Shown one piece after another: positions 28,923 to 40,600 of a DNA stretch of 64,000 nt. A program made the position numbers and the translations under genes. Where the stretch lies: the NCBI RefSeq assembly GCF_900142515.1, contig NZ_FRBC01000002.1, positions 1-64,000 of the forward strand, given 5' to 3'. Within the stretch, counting starts at the first letter, position 1. The number at the start of each line of letters is the position of its first letter. This DNA is from Pseudoselenomonas ruminantium (lineage in GTDB: Bacteria; Bacillota; Negativicutes; Selenomonadales; Selenomonadaceae). Under the pieces are notes generated by a model. It saw only the letters and a program-made list of their open reading frames with translations, was not told the DNA's origin and ran no database searches.

Positions 28923-29756
28923 TTATTTGTCCAGAGAAAGCAGTTTGTCTGCCGCTTCACTGAGGTAATCCGCATCCGTTGTCTCAATCTGCCCGGCATC
29001 GCATTCTGCAGCCAGCTGCGGCTGGATGGGAATGCGACCCAGCACATCGAGATCGTATTCTTCCGCAATCTCTTCGATATGGCTCTTGCCATAGATCTCA
29101 TGACGTTTGCCACAATCCGGGCACTCGAAATAGCTCATATTCTCTACGAGCCCCAAAATAGGCACATTCATGGCTTCGGCCATCTTCACGGCCTTTTCCA
29201 CAATCATGGACACGAGTTCCTGAGGGCTCGTGACGATGATGATACCATCGAGCTGGATGGACTGCATGACCGTCAGCGGCACATCGCCGGTTCCAGGAGG
29301 CATATCCACGAACATGTAATCCACATCTTCCCAGATGAAATCATGCCAGAACTGCTTGACCACACCGCTGATGATGGGGCCGCGCCATACCACGGGGTCC
29401 GTATCATCATCCAGCAGCAGGTTCATGCTGACGATGTCGATACCACCGGCACTGGTCACCGGATACGCTCCCTTTTCACTCCCCCGCACTTCACCGCTGA
29501 CGCCAAACATCTTAGGAATGGACGGGCCGGTGATGTCGGCATCCATGATGCCCACATGCATGCCCTTACGGGACATGGCAACAGACAAGAGCCCCGTCAC
29601 CAGGGACTTGCCCACGCCGCCCTTACCGCTGACCACGGCGATGACATGGCGGATATCGCTGAGCTCATGCGGTGCTTCGTGCAGGTCTTTGGGACGGGTG
29701 TCCTCGCCACAGGTGGTACCGCAGGAACTACAATCGTGATTACATGCTTCAGACAT
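28923..29756 (-). CDS. Mrp/NBP35-family Fe-S carrier P-loop ATPase
   Basis: 277 residues. The deviant Walker A is GKGGVGKS with the MinD-type signature lysine. A Cys-rich N-terminus (C5, C9, C12, C16) resembles the ferredoxin-like extension of NBP35 proteins. A CxxC pair (ECPDCG) in the C-terminal half is the site that bridges a 4Fe-4S cluster between subunits. The family (ApbC/Mrp) holds and transfers Fe-S clusters to apoproteins. It lies directly downstream of rpoC but past its terminator. Confidence 0.9.
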   Translation of the reverse strand: MSEACNHDCSSCGTTCGEDTRPKDLHEAPHELSDIRHVIAVVSGKGGVGKSLVTGLLSVAMSRKGMHVGIMDADITGPSIPKMFGVSGEVRGSEKGAYPVTSAGGIDIVSMNLLLDDDTDPVVWRGPIISGVVKQFWHDFIWEDVDYMFVDMPPGTGDVPLTVMQSIQLDGIIIVTSPQELVSMIVEKAVKMAEAMNVPILGLVENMSYFECPDCGKRHEIYGKSHIEEIAEEYDLDVLGRIPIQPQLAAECDAGQIETTDADYLSEAADKLLSLDK

Positions 29757-29781
29757 AATAAAGCCTCCTAAAATATATTAT

Positions 29782-29823
29782 AAAAAGGAGGGAACTATCC
29801 TGTTGGATCATTCCCTCCTTTTA
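29782..29823 (-). terminator. Terminator of rpoBC
   Basis: AAAAGGAGGGAA pairs with TTCCCTCCTTTT across a 16-base loop and is followed by TATAATAT on the minus strand, about 17 bases past the rpoC stop. Confidence 0.75.
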
Positions 29824-29839
29824 TCTATGCTTTATAGAA

Positions 29840-32800
29840 TTATGCTTCTACCGTATCGGTTTCGGCGTTTTCTTCAGCAGCTTCTTCTACCGGTTTCGGA
29901 TCGTTATCCACAATCTTGAGGTTGCGGTAACGGCTCATACCCGTACCAGCTGGAATCAGCTTACCGATGATAACATTTTCCTTGAGACCGATAAGCGGAT
30001 CAACCTTGCCCTTGATGGCTGCATCCGTGAGTACACGGGTGGTTTCCTGGAAGGAAGCAGCAGACATGAAGGAGTCGGTAGCCAGGGATGCCTTGGTGAT
30101 ACCGAGCAGGATCGGCTTAGCCACAGCGGGCTCGCCATTTTCCTCGATAGCCTTGGTATTGGCCGTCTCGAACTGGTTGATGTCGATGTACTCGCCAGGC
30201 AGGAAGTCCGTGCTGCCGGATTCTTCAATCTTGACCTTATGGAGCATCTGACGAACCATAACTTCGATATGCTTATCGTTGATCTCAACGCCCTGGGACT
30301 TATACACTTTCTGTACTTCGTATACCAGATAGCGCTGGGTTGCCTGCAGACCGCAGACACGCAGGATATCATGCGGATTGATGGAACCTTCCGTGAGCTT
30401 GTCACCCGGTTTGAGATGCATACCCTGCTTGGCAGCCATACGGGCACCATACGGGATTGCATATTCACGAGCTTCGCCTTCATCCGGAACGATCGTGACC
30501 TTGCGCATGCCCTTACCGGAATCTTCCACTTCAGCACGGCCTTCGATCTCAGCGATGATGGCATGGTGCTTCGGCTTACGTGCTTCGAACAATTCTTCGA
30601 CACGGGGAAGACCCTGGGTGATATCGTCACCGGCAACGCCGCCGGAGTGGAACGTACGCATGGTGAGCTGTGTACCCGGTTCACCGATGGACTGAGCTGC
30701 GATGATACCAACTGCCTCACCGATCTCAACCTCTGCCTGATTAGCCAGGTCACGGCCATAGCACTTGATGCAGACGCCGAACTGAGACTTACAGGTCAGG
30801 ACGCTGCGGATGGATACACGGTCACGTACCTTTTCGATACGCTTAGCCAGCTCTTCATCCACGTTGTCGTTGATGGAAGCAATGCGTTCACCCGTAGCCG
30901 GATCATCGATGTTTTCAGCCAGCACGCGGCCCACGATACGTTCAGCCAAGGATTCGATGATACCATCGCCTTCCTTGATGGCTTCGACTTCGATACCACG
31001 GACGTTGTTGTTGCGTACGCGGATTTCCTTGGCATCAGATGCCAGGATCGTATCGATGAGTTCAGCCGTAAGCTTCGTACCAGCAGCAATGATCACGCTG
31101 TTCGCAGAATCCACGACATCGCGGGTAACTTCCTTGCCGCTCATCTCATGCACCAGAGAATCCTTGGCCTTGGCACGGGCAGCCTCATCCGGCTCACCCA
31201 GCGTGATGGCTTCGGTAATCATGGCATTGCTGATAGCAGCCTCGGAAGCCAGCGAGGAACCACGGACCATGATCTCGCGGATTTCCTTTTCGCCGATGAT
31301 GGCCAGCTTCTCTTCGTCGAGAATGGTATCACGGGCAAAGAGAATTTCCTTGGTAGCCGGATCATAAACATCGGCACCCAGCAGACGGCCCATCAGGCTG
31401 TCATTGAGGATTTCCAATGCATCGAAGGTGGATTCAGACAAGCGTGCGCGAGCCTGTACCAGATTCAGCGTGGAAATATCACAGTCTTCTTCACGGACGA
31501 TGACATCCTGTGCCACGTCAACCAGACGACGGGTCAGGTAACCGGAGTCAGCCGTACGCAGTGCCGTATCGGCCAAGCCCTTGCGGGCACCGTGGGAAGA
31601 AATGAAGTAATCGGATACGGACAGGCCTTCACGGAAGTTAGCCGTGATTGGCAAGTCGATGATCTTACCGGACGGGTCAGCCATGAGACCGCGCATACCG
31701 GCCAGCTGACGCATCTGCTGCTTGTTACCACGGGCACCGGAGTCAGCCATCATGAAGATGGGGTTGAAGGCGTCCATGTTGTCCATCATGGCGTCAGCCA
31801 CGTCATCCGTAGCCTTGGACCAGAGGTCAACGACCTTATGGTAACGCTCCTCTTCCGTGATGAGACCACGGTCGTAGCGGCGTTCTACCTTGTTGACGAT
31901 CTGCTGCGTCTCGCCGATGATGGTTTTCTTCTTCGGCGGCACGATAACGTCGGAAATAGCAACGGTCATACCAGCTACGCAAGCGTAATGGTAACCGAGG
32001 TTCTTGACATCATCGATGACATGAGCCGTTTCCGTGGCACCAAAGGCATTGTAGCACTTGGCCACCAGCTTGCCCAGCTCTTTCTTATTCATGAGCACGC
32101 CCAGGCACCACTGGTCGGACTCTTTATCTTTGTAGAAGTAACGGATTTCCTCGGGCAGGATCTCATTGAAAATCATGCGGCCCAGGGAAGTCTTGACGAG
32201 GCCATAACCATCGATGCGGCACTGGATAGCAGCCTGCAGGTCGAGGTCATGCTGCTGATAAGCCAGCAGTGCTTCGGCAATGCCCGTGAGGACTTTGCCT
32301 TCGCCCTTCGCACCCGGACGGATATTGGTCAGGTAATAGGAACCCAGAACCATATCCTGAGACGGAACGATGATGGGCTTACCATCTTTCGGCGCCAGGA
32401 TGTGGTTAGCAGCCAGCATCAGGATGCGGGCTTCCGTCTGTGCCTCGGAAGACAGCGGCAGATGGATAGCCATCTGGTCACCGTCGAAGTCAGCGTTGTA
32501 TGCCGTACAAGCCAGCGGATGCAGCTTCAGGGCACGGCCTTCGGTGAGTACCGGCTCGAATGCCTGGATACCCAGACGATGCAGCGTCGGGGCACGGTTC
32601 AGGAGAACCGGATGCTCTTTGATGACGCCTTCGAGCACGTCCCAAACCTCAGGTTTCGCACGCTCTACCATGCGCTTAGCAGATTTGATGTTATGAGCAG
32701 AACCGGAAGCAACCAGCTTCTTCATGACGAAGGGCTTGAAGAGTTCCAGCGCCATTTCCTTCGGCAGACCGCACTGATGGAGTTTCAGTTCCGGGCCGAC

Positions 32801-33838
32801 AACGATAACGGAACGGCCGGAATAGTCAACGCGCTTACCCAAGAGGTTCTGACGGAAACGGCCCTGCTTACCTTTCAGCATATCGGAAAGGGATTTCAGC
32901 GGACGGTTGCCCGGGCCCGTAACCGGACGGCCGCGGCGACCGTTATCGATCAGGGCATCCACTGCTTCCTGCAGCATGCGTTTCTCGTTGCGGACGATGA
33001 TGTCCGGCGCACCGAGATCCAGCAGGCGCTTCAGACGGTTGTTACGGTTGATGACACGACGATAGAGATCGTTGAGGTCGGACGTCGCGAAACGACCGCC
33101 ATCGAGCTGTACCATCGGGCGCAGTTCCGGCGGAATGACCGGAACTACATCCATGATCATCCAGGAGGGCTTGTTGCCGGACTTGCGGAATGCTTCCACA
33201 ACTTCCAGACGGCGGATGGCGCGAATCTTCTTCTGGCCGGAAGCCGTGCGGACTTCCTTCCGGAGGACTTCGCTCATACGCTCCAGATCAAGCTCGTCGA
33301 GGAGTTCTTTGATAGCTTCGGCACCCATACCAACCCGGAAGGTGTTGCCATATTTCTCCAAAGCATCATGGTATTCTTTTTCGGAGAGCAGGCTCTTCTT
33401 CGTGAGATCGGTGTTTTCCCCGGAATCCAGCACGATATAGTACGCGAAGTACAGAACCTTTTCCAGCGCACGGGGACTGATGTCGAGAATCAGGCCCATG
33501 CGGCTCGGAATGCCCTTGAAATACCAAATATGTGAAACCGGCGCAGCCAGTTCGATATGTCCCATGCGCTCGCGGCGGACTTTTGCGCGAGTTACTTCAA
33601 CGCCGCAGCGGTCGCAGACAATGCCCTTATAGCGGATTCTCTTATACTTACCGCAATGGCATTCCCAGTCACGGGTCGGGCCAAAGATACGCTCGCAGAA
33701 CAGACCATCGCGCTCAGGTTTGAGCGTACGATAGTTGATGGTCTCCGGCTTCTTGACCTCACCGTAGGACCACTCACGGATTTTGTCCGGAGAGGCCAGA
33801 CCGATGCGCATCGAATCAAAATTATTTACATCCAGCAA
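29840..33838 (-). CDS. rpoC: RNA polymerase beta-prime subunit
   Basis: 1332 residues. The catalytic loop [12 protein letters not shown] carries the three aspartates that bind Mg. The N-terminal zinc site reads [20 protein letters not shown], and a second zinc site with [11 protein letters not shown] lies further on. The start appears to be TTG at 33838, with GGGAG about ten bases upstream. It follows rpoB by 18 bases and ends at a strong terminator. It has an acidic tail ([15 protein letters not shown]). Confidence 0.98.
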   Translation of the reverse strand: MLDVNNFDSMRIGLASPDKIREWSYGEVKKPETINYRTLKPERDGLFCERIFGPTRDWECHCGKYKRIRYKGIVCDRCGVEVTRAKVRRERMGHIELAAPVSHIWYFKGIPSRMGLILDISPRALEKVLYFAYYIVLDSGENTDLTKKSLLSEKEYHDALEKYGNTFRVGMGAEAIKELLDELDLERMSEVLRKEVRTASGQKKIRAIRRLEVVEAFRKSGNKPSWMIMDVVPVIPPELRPMVQLDGGRFATSDLNDLYRRVINRNNRLKRLLDLGAPDIIVRNEKRMLQEAVDALIDNGRRGRPVTGPGNRPLKSLSDMLKGKQGRFRQNLLGKRVDYSGRSVIVVGPELKLHQCGLPKEMALELFKPFVMKKLVASGSAHNIKSAKRMVERAKPEVWDVLEGVIKEHPVLLNRAPTLHRLGIQAFEPVLTEGRALKLHPLACTAYNADFDGDQMAIHLPLSSEAQTEARILMLAANHILAPKDGKPIIVPSQDMVLGSYYLTNIRPGAKGEGKVLTGIAEALLAYQQHDLDLQAAIQCRIDGYGLVKTSLGRMIFNEILPEEIRYFYKDKESDQWCLGVLMNKKELGKLVAKCYNAFGATETAHVIDDVKNLGYHYACVAGMTVAISDVIVPPKKKTIIGETQQIVNKVERRYDRGLITEEERYHKVVDLWSKATDDVADAMMDNMDAFNPIFMMADSGARGNKQQMRQLAGMRGLMADPSGKIIDLPITANFREGLSVSDYFISSHGARKGLADTALRTADSGYLTRRLVDVAQDVIVREEDCDISTLNLVQARARLSESTFDALEILNDSLMGRLLGADVYDPATKEILFARDTILDEEKLAIIGEKEIREIMVRGSSLASEAAISNAMITEAITLGEPDEAARAKAKDSLVHEMSGKEVTRDVVDSANSVIIAAGTKLTAELIDTILASDAKEIRVRNNNVRGIEVEAIKEGDGIIESLAERIVGRVLAENIDDPATGERIASINDNVDEELAKRIEKVRDRVSIRSVLTCKSQFGVCIKCYGRDLANQAEVEIGEAVGIIAAQSIGEPGTQLTMRTFHSGGVAGDDITQGLPRVEELFEARKPKHHAIIAEIEGRAEVEDSGKGMRKVTIVPDEGEAREYAIPYGARMAAKQGMHLKPGDKLTEGSINPHDILRVCGLQATQRYLVYEVQKVYKSQGVEINDKHIEVMVRQMLHKVKIEESGSTDFLPGEYIDINQFETANTKAIEENGEPAVAKPILLGITKASLATDSFMSAASFQETTRVLTDAAIKGKVDPLIGLKENVIIGKLIPAGTGMSRYRNLKIVDNDPKPVEEAAEENAETDTVEA

Positions 33839-33856
33839 AGAGATGACACTCCCTTC

Positions 33857-36800
33857 TTATTCCTCACCATTATCCGTATCTTCTGCACCCGGTTCTACGA
33901 TAGAACCAAGGCTGCCGATATCGGCAATGATGTCGTCCGGCTTCTCATCATCAGAGGGTGCTCCTTCATCATAGGCATCCTCTGCCTTCGGTGCTGCTGC
34001 ACCTTCCTGCGTGGGGTCAACACCAGCCACGTCAAAATCAAGTTTCTTGGCCGTTTCGTTGATGTCTTCATCATCCTCATCCTGCAAGGAGATTTCCTTG
34101 GCATCCTCGTTGAGGACCTTGATATCAAGGCCGATGGACTGCAATTCCTTGATGAGTACCTTGAAGGACTCCGGCACGCCCGGTTCGGGGATGTTCTCAC
34201 CCTTGACGATGGCTTCGTATGCTTTGACACGACCCACCACGTCATCGGACTTGACCGTCAGGATTTCCTGCAGGGTATATGCTGCGCCGTATGCTTCCAG
34301 CGCCCAAACTTCCATTTCACCGAAACGCTGACCACCGAACTGGGCTTTACCACCCAGCGGCTGCTGCGTAACGAGAGAGTACGGGCCGGTAGAACGGGCA
34401 TGAATCTTATCGGCAACCAGATGATGCAGTTTAAGGAAGTACGTGCAGCCAACGGTTACGCGGTTTTCAAACGGTTCACCAGTACGACCATCATAGAGCA
34501 CCGTCTTGGCATCATCAGCCAGGCCGGCAGCACGGATGGTACCAAACACTGCCTCGTCGCTCGCACCGTCGAAGACTGGCGTAGCAATATGGAGACCTGC
34601 CACATCCGGAATCGGCATACCGTTCTTGTCAAAGTCATAACCTGCTTCACGCAGACGAGCTTCCACAGTGGGATCGCCATCTTTGATCTGCTGGCCCAAT
34701 ACCTTGACTGCCATACCCAGATGTGCTTCGAGAATCTGACCGATGTTCATTCGGGACGGCACGCCCAGCGGGTTCAGCACGATATCAACCGGCGTACCAT
34801 CGGGCAGGAACGGCATATCTTCCTGACGCATGATGCGGGAAACGACACCCTTGTTACCATGACGACCTGCCATCTTATCGCCGACGCTGATCTTACGCTT
34901 CTGAGCGATGTAAACGCGTACCAGACGGTTTACGCCAGGCGGCAGTTCATCATTGTTGTCACGGCAGAAGATCTTGACGTCAACGATCTTACCCTGTTCA
35001 CCATGCGGGACACGCAAGGAAGTATCGCGGACTTCGCGGGCCTTCTCACCGAAGATGGCACGCAGCAGGCGTTCTTCAGCCGTCAGTTCCGTTTCGCCCT
35101 TCGGCGTAACCTTACCGACGAGAATATCGCCAGGACGTACATCAGCACCGATGCGGATGATACCTTCATCATCCAGATCCTTCAGTGCTTCCTCAGCCAC
35201 GTTGGGGATATCACGGGTGATTTCCTCAGGACCGAGCTTCGTATCACGGGCATCGCATTCGTATTCTTCGATATGGATGGACGTGTAGAGGTCGCGTTTT
35301 ACGAGGTTTTCAGACAGCAGTACGGCGTCCTCGTAGTTGTAACCTTCCCAAGGCATGTAGGCAACAACGATGTTGTAACCCAGTGCCAGTTCGCCGTGGT
35401 CCGTAGCGGGGCCATCTGCGATGGGCTGTTTTTCCACCACTTCATCGCCCTTATAGACGATAGGAATCTGGTTGATACAGGTTCCCTGGTTGGAACGAAT
35501 GAATTTCTGTAATTTATAATGGTCAAGCTCACCATTCTTCGTGCGGACATCAATGTAATCAGCCGTTACATTCTCAACCACACCGGCACGCTTAGCCAGG
35601 ATCATGACGCCAGAGTCGCAGGCTGCCTTGTATTCCATACCGGTACCAACCAGCGGTGCCTGCGTACGGAGCAGAGGTACAGCCTGACGCTGCATGTTCG
35701 CACCCATCAGGGCACGGTTAGCATCGTCGTTTTCGAGGAAGGGAATCATAGCCGTAGCGATGGAGAACACCTGACGCGGGCTAACGTCCATGTAGTCAAC
35801 GGTTTCACGGGCATGCAGACCGGTCTCCTCGTTGTAACGTGCCGTTACACGGGGATTCACGAACCATTCGTTTTCATCCAGCGGTTCGTTGGCCTGTGCG
35901 ATTACGAGCTCATCCTCTTCATCAGCGGTGAGGTAACGCACTTCATCCGTCACGCGGTGGGTTTCCTTGTCCACACGACGGTACGGCGTTTCCATGAAGC
36001 CGAACTGGTTCACGCGGGCATAAGTTGCCAGAGAACCGATCAGACCGATGTTCGGACCTTCAGGAGACTCAACCGGGCACATACGACCGTAATGGGAGTT
36101 ATGTACGTCGCGGACTTCGAAGCCTGCGCGCTCACGGGACAGACCGCCCGGGCCGAGGGCCGACAGACGGCGTTTATGCGTAAGTTCGGACAGCGGGTTG
36201 TGCTGGTCCATGAACTGGGACAGCTGGGAGGAACCAAAGAATTCCTTGATGGCTGCCACGACCGGACGGATGTTGATGAGCGCCTGCGGCGTGATGACAT
36301 CCACATCCTGAATGGTCATGCGTTCGCGTACCACACGTTCCATACGAGACAGACCGATGCGGAACTGATTCTGCAGCAGTTCACCCACCGCACGTACACG
36401 GCGGTTGCCCAGATGGTCAATATCGTCCGTGCTGCCTACGCCATCCATGAGGTTCAGCAGATAGTTGATGGAAGCGATGATATCGTTCTTCGTAATCGTA
36501 CGGTCATGGATATCGAGCGTCGGCGAGCACAAGAGTTTCATGCGGCTGCCATCCTTTTTCAGGAGGTACAGCTGCACGATATTCCCTTCACCGAAGATCT
36601 GACGCTCGCGTTCCACGTCCACTGCATCCAGCATGTCTTCCGTAACCACTTCATTGGCCGGAATGACGATTTCACCAGTTTCCATATCCACAATCGGCTC
36701 AGCCAGGACCTTGCCCAGGATACGGCGCTTCCAGCCCAGCTTCTTGGTGAGCTTGTAGCGGCCAACCGTAGCCAGATCATAGCGTTTCGGATCGAAGAAC

Positions 36801-37585
36801 AGGGAATCCAGCAGCTGCTGGGCGTTGTCTTCGTTGGCGGGTTCACCCGGACGCAGACGGCGGTAAATCTCGATTACAGCCTTACCCTGGGATTTCACAT
36901 CCTCACCATCGCGTTCCAACGTGTTCATGATGCGGGGATCTTCGCCAAAGAGGTCGATGATCTCTTCATCAGTAGCAAAACCAAGGGCACGAATGAAGTA
37001 CGTCACCGGCATCTTACGGGTACGGTCGATACGGACAGAAACCACATCATTGGTATCCGTTTCGAGTTCGATCCATGCACCACGGTTCGGAATGACCGTT
37101 GCATTATAAAGATGCTTACCGGTCGGATCGATTTCCTCTCCATAATACGCACCTGGAGAACGAACCAACTGGCTGACGATAACACGCTCTGCACCGTTGA
37201 TGATAAACGTACCGGTATCCGTCATAAGCGGGAAATCGCCCATGAACACTTCTTGTTCTTTAATTTCGCCTGTCTCGCGGTTGATAAGACGGACATTTAC
37301 GCGAATGGGAGCAGCCAGCGTGACGTCACGCTCTTTGCACTCGTCGAGCTCATACTTCGGCTCGCCCAGCGAGAAGCTCTCAAAGGACAGGACGAGATTG
37401 CCCGAAAAGTCCTGAATCGGCGAAATGTCATTAAAGATGTCCTGCAAACCTTCATCAAGGAACCACTGGTAGCTGTTCCGCTGGATATCCAGCAGATGCG
37501 GCATCTCCATGACTTCCTTGATTTTAGCATAGCTATACCTGGTTCTTTTGCCTACCGGCACAGGATTAAATAACAAATCCTTCAC
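33857..37585 (-). CDS. rpoB: RNA polymerase beta subunit
   Basis: 1242 residues. The rifampicin pocket [20 protein letters not shown], then [17 protein letters not shown], has the wild-type D, H and S residues, so no resistance mutation is evident. The C-terminal domain ([20 protein letters not shown]) is followed by a long acidic tail of about 70 residues. The start is GTG at 37585 or, better placed relative to AAGGGG, a TTG three codons later. rplJ and rplL, its usual upstream neighbours, are missing; a promoter and a leader hairpin stand there instead. Confidence 0.98.
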   Translation of the reverse strand: MKDLLFNPVPVGKRTRYSYAKIKEVMEMPHLLDIQRNSYQWFLDEGLQDIFNDISPIQDFSGNLVLSFESFSLGEPKYELDECKERDVTLAAPIRVNVRLINRETGEIKEQEVFMGDFPLMTDTGTFIINGAERVIVSQLVRSPGAYYGEEIDPTGKHLYNATVIPNRGAWIELETDTNDVVSVRIDRTRKMPVTYFIRALGFATDEEIIDLFGEDPRIMNTLERDGEDVKSQGKAVIEIYRRLRPGEPANEDNAQQLLDSLFFDPKRYDLATVGRYKLTKKLGWKRRILGKVLAEPIVDMETGEIVIPANEVVTEDMLDAVDVERERQIFGEGNIVQLYLLKKDGSRMKLLCSPTLDIHDRTITKNDIIASINYLLNLMDGVGSTDDIDHLGNRRVRAVGELLQNQFRIGLSRMERVVRERMTIQDVDVITPQALINIRPVVAAIKEFFGSSQLSQFMDQHNPLSELTHKRRLSALGPGGLSRERAGFEVRDVHNSHYGRMCPVESPEGPNIGLIGSLATYARVNQFGFMETPYRRVDKETHRVTDEVRYLTADEEDELVIAQANEPLDENEWFVNPRVTARYNEETGLHARETVDYMDVSPRQVFSIATAMIPFLENDDANRALMGANMQRQAVPLLRTQAPLVGTGMEYKAACDSGVMILAKRAGVVENVTADYIDVRTKNGELDHYKLQKFIRSNQGTCINQIPIVYKGDEVVEKQPIADGPATDHGELALGYNIVVAYMPWEGYNYEDAVLLSENLVKRDLYTSIHIEEYECDARDTKLGPEEITRDIPNVAEEALKDLDDEGIIRIGADVRPGDILVGKVTPKGETELTAEERLLRAIFGEKAREVRDTSLRVPHGEQGKIVDVKIFCRDNNDELPPGVNRLVRVYIAQKRKISVGDKMAGRHGNKGVVSRIMRQEDMPFLPDGTPVDIVLNPLGVPSRMNIGQILEAHLGMAVKVLGQQIKDGDPTVEARLREAGYDFDKNGMPIPDVAGLHIATPVFDGASDEAVFGTIRAAGLADDAKTVLYDGRTGEPFENRVTVGCTYFLKLHHLVADKIHARSTGPYSLVTQQPLGGKAQFGGQRFGEMEVWALEAYGAAYTLQEILTVKSDDVVGRVKAYEAIVKGENIPEPGVPESFKVLIKELQSIGLDIKVLNEDAKEISLQDEDDEDINETAKKLDFDVAGVDPTQEGAAAPKAEDAYDEGAPSDDEKPDDIIADIGSLGSIVEPGAEDTDNGEE

Positions 37586-37669
37586 CCCTTAGCCTGATTT
37601 TACTAGAATATTATTTCCTGAAATGAAGGGCAATAGCGCACGCCTAAAAAGACGGAATGGATGAACAAG

Positions 37670-37707
37670 AAAAAAAACAAGGCCAAACAAAACTTACACC
37701 TTGCTTC
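37670..37707 (-). terminator. Attenuator-like hairpin in the rpoB leader
   Basis: On the minus strand AGCAAGG pairs with CCTTGTT around a 16-base loop and is followed by eight T residues. It lies between the rpoB promoter and start codon, so it could terminate part of the transcripts. Confidence 0.55.
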
Positions 37708-37761
37708 CAGTCCCTTTCCGCTTGCGCACACTAATCCCTATTCAATTTCCTGTAGTTTTTA

Positions 37762-37790
37762 AGTTTAGCACCTATTTATATATATGTCAA
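37762..37790 (-). promoter_or_regulatory. Promoter of rpoBC
   Basis: TTGACA (37790-37785), 17 bases, TAAACT (37767-37762) on the minus strand, giving a leader of about 170 bases before rpoB. It lies between modC and rpoB, so rpoBC has its own promoter. Confidence 0.78.
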
Positions 37791-37823
37791 GGTACGCAAC
37801 AACAAAATACCGTTTTATTTTTC

Positions 37824-38870
37824 TCATGGATTCAGCAGCATGATCCTCTCTTTCGGCAAATGGAGATAGAGCTCCTTCGGATTCCCCAACTGCAGCCATT
37901 CCGCCTTGGACAGCTCCAGGCGCAAGGGACATGCTCCGGCGTCTTTTTTGCGCACCATGACTAGATAGGAAAAAACATCCTCTACTACGCTCACCACTTC
38001 CACAAGCACGGTATTTTCTCCAACCTGGGTCTTTACTTCTATATAATGTGCCCGAATACCGGCAAACTGCGCCGCAGCCGGAATGTCAGCCGCCACCTGC
38101 AGCTCCATCTGCCAGTCCTCTGCAAAAATCCTGTCGGCAGCTATCCTTTTGATTGAAGATACATTCTTACAACCTGTCAGCAATGCAGCGGCCAGCGTAT
38201 CAGGGTCCTGGAACAAGCCATGCTTGCTATGCACCTTCTCCATCTGCCCCCGATTGATCACGGCGATGCGATCAGCCAGACGATAGACCTCTCCCCGGTC
38301 ATGAGATACCAGCAGAGCGGCACCATCATATTCCTTCAGCACATCGCCCAGCTCCATTTCCAGCTGCCACTTCAGATAACTGTCCAATGCCGAGAACGGT
38401 TCATCCAACAACAGCAGCTGCGCGTCTGCCGCCAGTATCCGGGCAAAAGCCGCCCGCTGCTGCTGGCCGCCGGACAATTCATGCGGATAAGCCTGTGCCA
38501 ATCCTGTCAGCTTGAACCGTGCCAGATTCGCCTGCACCTTGCGCTCCTTTTCAACGTTATCCCCGCTGGCCACAAAGGCGATGTTTTCTGCAATGGTCAT
38601 ATTCGGGAACAGAGCATAATTCTGGAAGAGATAGCCCGCCTTGCGTGCCTGAGGCTGCAGATTGATACCCGCTTCGCTGTCGAAGAGCACCCGGCCATTC
38701 AAGACAATCCTACCCTTGTCCGGTGTCTCGATACCGGCGATACATTTCAGCGTCATGCTCTTGCCGCAGCCTGATGCGCCCAGCAGGGCAAAGACTTCAT
38801 CTTTGACCGCAAAATCTGCCCGCAAAGTGAAATCGCGCAGCTTCTTTTCGATATCCACGCTCAGTTCCAT
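37824..38870 (-). CDS. modC: Molybdate ABC transporter ATP-binding protein
   Basis: 348 residues. The ABC motifs are GASGCGKSMT (Walker A), LSGGQQQR (signature), LLLLDEPFSALD (Walker B) and LVSHD (H-loop). A C-terminal TOBE/Mop-like domain (about 275-345) would bind molybdate and regulate transport. It overlaps modB by 10 bases. No terminator is evident after it, so some readthrough into the rpoB leader is possible. Confidence 0.9.
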   Translation of the reverse strand: MELSVDIEKKLRDFTLRADFAVKDEVFALLGASGCGKSMTLKCIAGIETPDKGRIVLNGRVLFDSEAGINLQPQARKAGYLFQNYALFPNMTIAENIAFVASGDNVEKERKVQANLARFKLTGLAQAYPHELSGGQQQRAAFARILAADAQLLLLDEPFSALDSYLKWQLEMELGDVLKEYDGAALLVSHDRGEVYRLADRIAVINRGQMEKVHSKHGLFQDPDTLAAALLTGCKNVSSIKRIAADRIFAEDWQMELQVAADIPAAAQFAGIRAHYIEVKTQVGENTVLVEVVSVVEDVFSYLVMVRKKDAGACPLRLELSKAEWLQLGNPKELYLHLPKERIMLLNP

Positions 38871-39532
38871 AACGCTGCCCCCTTATTCTGCCGATTGATC
38901 CACCAGTTCATCATCACAACAAATACAAGGGAGAACGCCACGATAATCATCGCCCACTGCCCTGCCAAATCATAGTCATTAGCCTGCACAGCCGCATAGA
39001 TGGCCGTACTCATGGTCTGCGTAACGCCGGGTATATTGCCCGCAAACATGATGGTCGCGCCAAATTCCCCTAACGCCCGGGTAAAGGACAGCACCAGCCC
39101 CGCCAGGATGCCTGCCCGAGCATTGGGGAGCAGGATATGCCAGAAGATACGCCAATCCGATACCCCCAGCGTGCGGGCGGCATGGATGATATTTACGTCA
39201 ATCTGCTCAAAAGCCCCCCGAGCCGTGCGGTACATCAGCGGCAAAGATACGACAATCGCTGCCATGACCGCTGCCTTCCATGTAAAAACCAGTGTGATAT
39301 CAAATTGCAGCAGGAAGCTGCCGATGGTGCTGCGCTTGCCAAACAGCAGCAGCAGGAAAAAACCTACAACGGTGGGCGGCAAAACCAGGGGCAACGTAAT
39401 AACGGCATCAGCCAGCCCCTGAAAGCGGTTCATGCGAACCACCATCAAAGCCAGGCCAATGCCGATAAAGAACGTCGCCACCGTTGCCACACCTGCCGTC
39501 TGCAGGGTAATCATCAGTGGTGCCAGTTCCAT
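38861..39532 (-). CDS. modB: Molybdate ABC transporter permease
   Basis: 223 residues with five to six membrane helices. The ABC permease EAA loop region reads AARTLGVSDWRIFWHILLPN, then GILAGLVLSFTRALGEFGAT, which is characteristic of ModB/CysT-type permeases. It lies 22 bases after modA and overlaps modC. Confidence 0.92.
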   Translation of the reverse strand: MELAPLMITLQTAGVATVATFFIGIGLALMVVRMNRFQGLADAVITLPLVLPPTVVGFFLLLLFGKRSTIGSFLLQFDITLVFTWKAAVMAAIVVSLPLMYRTARGAFEQIDVNIIHAARTLGVSDWRIFWHILLPNARAGILAGLVLSFTRALGEFGATIMFAGNIPGVTQTMSTAIYAAVQANDYDLAGQWAMIIVAFSLVFVVMMNWWINRQNKGAALWN

Positions 39533-39554
39533 GATCCACCTCTTAATCCATTTC

Positions 39555-40340
39555 TTATTTCACGGTAAAACCGTATTTTTCAAAGAGCTTCTTATTCGCA
39601 TCATTGGACACGAAAGCCAGGAAGTCCTTGGCTGCGTCCAGATGTTTGGACTCTTTCAGCACCGCTGCCGGATAGACAATGGGCTTATGGGAGTCCGCCG
39701 GAGCTTTGGCGGCAACCTTGACCTTTCTGGACACCGCCGCATCAGTAGCATAGACCAAGCCGCAATCCGCATCGCCGGACTCTACCCAGGACAGCACCTG
39801 CCGCACATCCGAACCATAGACTGCCTTAGCCTTGACTGCATCAAGGATTCCCAGTCTGGTGAATACTTCTTCGGAATACTGGCCTACGGGAACGCCCTTG
39901 GGCTCCCCCAAAGCAATATGCTGGATATCGCCACTTGTCAGCTGCCTGAAATCCGTGACAGACTTGCCGCCTTCTGCCGGCACAATCAGTACGACTTCAT
40001 TGACCAACAGATCCTTGCGCGTACCCTCAGCCAGCAACCCATCCTTATCCAGAGCATTCATCTGCTTCTGGGCAGCCGAGAAGAACAGATCCGTCTGGCC
40101 GCCATTCTGGATGGCTTGCTGCAAAGCACCGGAACTGCCGAAATTGAAGACAATCTTCACATCCGGGTGTCCTTTCTCATAATCGGCCGCCATTTCCTTC
40201 ATGACATCCGTAAGGCTCGCCGCCGCCGCCACATGCAGTTCCACCGGCCCGGCTTTTTTCTCTGTCTGTGCCTGCTCACCACCGCAGCCTGCAACCAGCA
40301 GCACCATCAACGACATGATCAGCGCAAAAATTTTTCTCAC
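39555..40340 (-). CDS. modA: Molybdate-binding lipoprotein
   Basis: About 261 residues starting (M)RKIFALIMSLMVLL with a lipobox LLVAGC. The mature protein includes LHVAAAASLTDVMKEMA and NFGSSGALQQAI, typical ModA ligand-site segments with small hydroxyl residues. I place the start at the GTG at 40340, eight bases after AAGGAG; an earlier GTG (40349) overlaps that site. It binds molybdate or tungstate outside the inner membrane. It is the first gene of modABC, behind a structured leader. Confidence 0.93.
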   Translation of the reverse strand: MRKIFALIMSLMVLLVAGCGGEQAQTEKKAGPVELHVAAAASLTDVMKEMAADYEKGHPDVKIVFNFGSSGALQQAIQNGGQTDLFFSAAQKQMNALDKDGLLAEGTRKDLLVNEVVLIVPAEGGKSVTDFRQLTSGDIQHIALGEPKGVPVGQYSEEVFTRLGILDAVKAKAVYGSDVRQVLSWVESGDADCGLVYATDAAVSRKVKVAAKAPADSHKPIVYPAAVLKESKHLDAAKDFLAFVSNDANKKLFEKYGFTVK

Positions 40341-40368
40341 TTCTACCACTCCTTTTCAAAATACGGAA

Positions 40369-40464
40369 GGTGCAAGGATTTCTCCCTGCACCCGGGAACG
40401 GAATCCCGTTCCGGCCAAGCATCATAGCAATGCGCCCTGCCTTAGATCACTTGGCTCGGAGATA
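40369..40464 (-). promoter_or_regulatory. Structured modA leader, candidate molybdenum/tungsten-cofactor riboswitch
   Basis: The modA transcript starts near 40469 and has a leader of about 130 bases. On the minus strand TCTCC (40462-40458) can pair with GGAGA (40385-40381) as a closing stem. Inside it are GCCAAG / CTTGGC and a GC-rich hairpin CCGGAACGG / CCGTTCCCGG. The 3' strand of the closing stem also takes part in a competing hairpin GGTGCAGG / CCTTGCACC (40392-40369), just before the ribosome site. Mutually exclusive stems upstream of a molybdate transporter fit a Moco-type riboswitch; the match to the family consensus was not tested. Confidence 0.55.
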
Positions 40465-40475
40465 TTACCTGTAAA

Positions 40476-40504
40476 ATTATAACATAGATATTTTTACCCT
40501 TCAA
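40476..40504 (-). promoter_or_regulatory. Promoter of modABC
   Basis: TTGAAG (40504-40499), 17 bases, TATAAT (40481-40476) on the minus strand. Confidence 0.78.
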
Positions 40505-40544
40505 TGCGGTTTGTCATAGACAGTATTGTTTGTTCTTGTTACAG

Positions 40545-40578
40545 CAAAAAACTGACCGGTCAAAGTCGACCGGTCAGT
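40545..40578 (-). terminator. Terminator of sigH
   Basis: An 11-bp perfect stem, ACTGACCGGTC / GACCGGTCAGT, with a six-base loop, followed by TTTTTTG on the minus strand, just past the sigH stop. Confidence 0.85.
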
Positions 40579-40600
40579 CCTAGAATGCATATAAATGATT

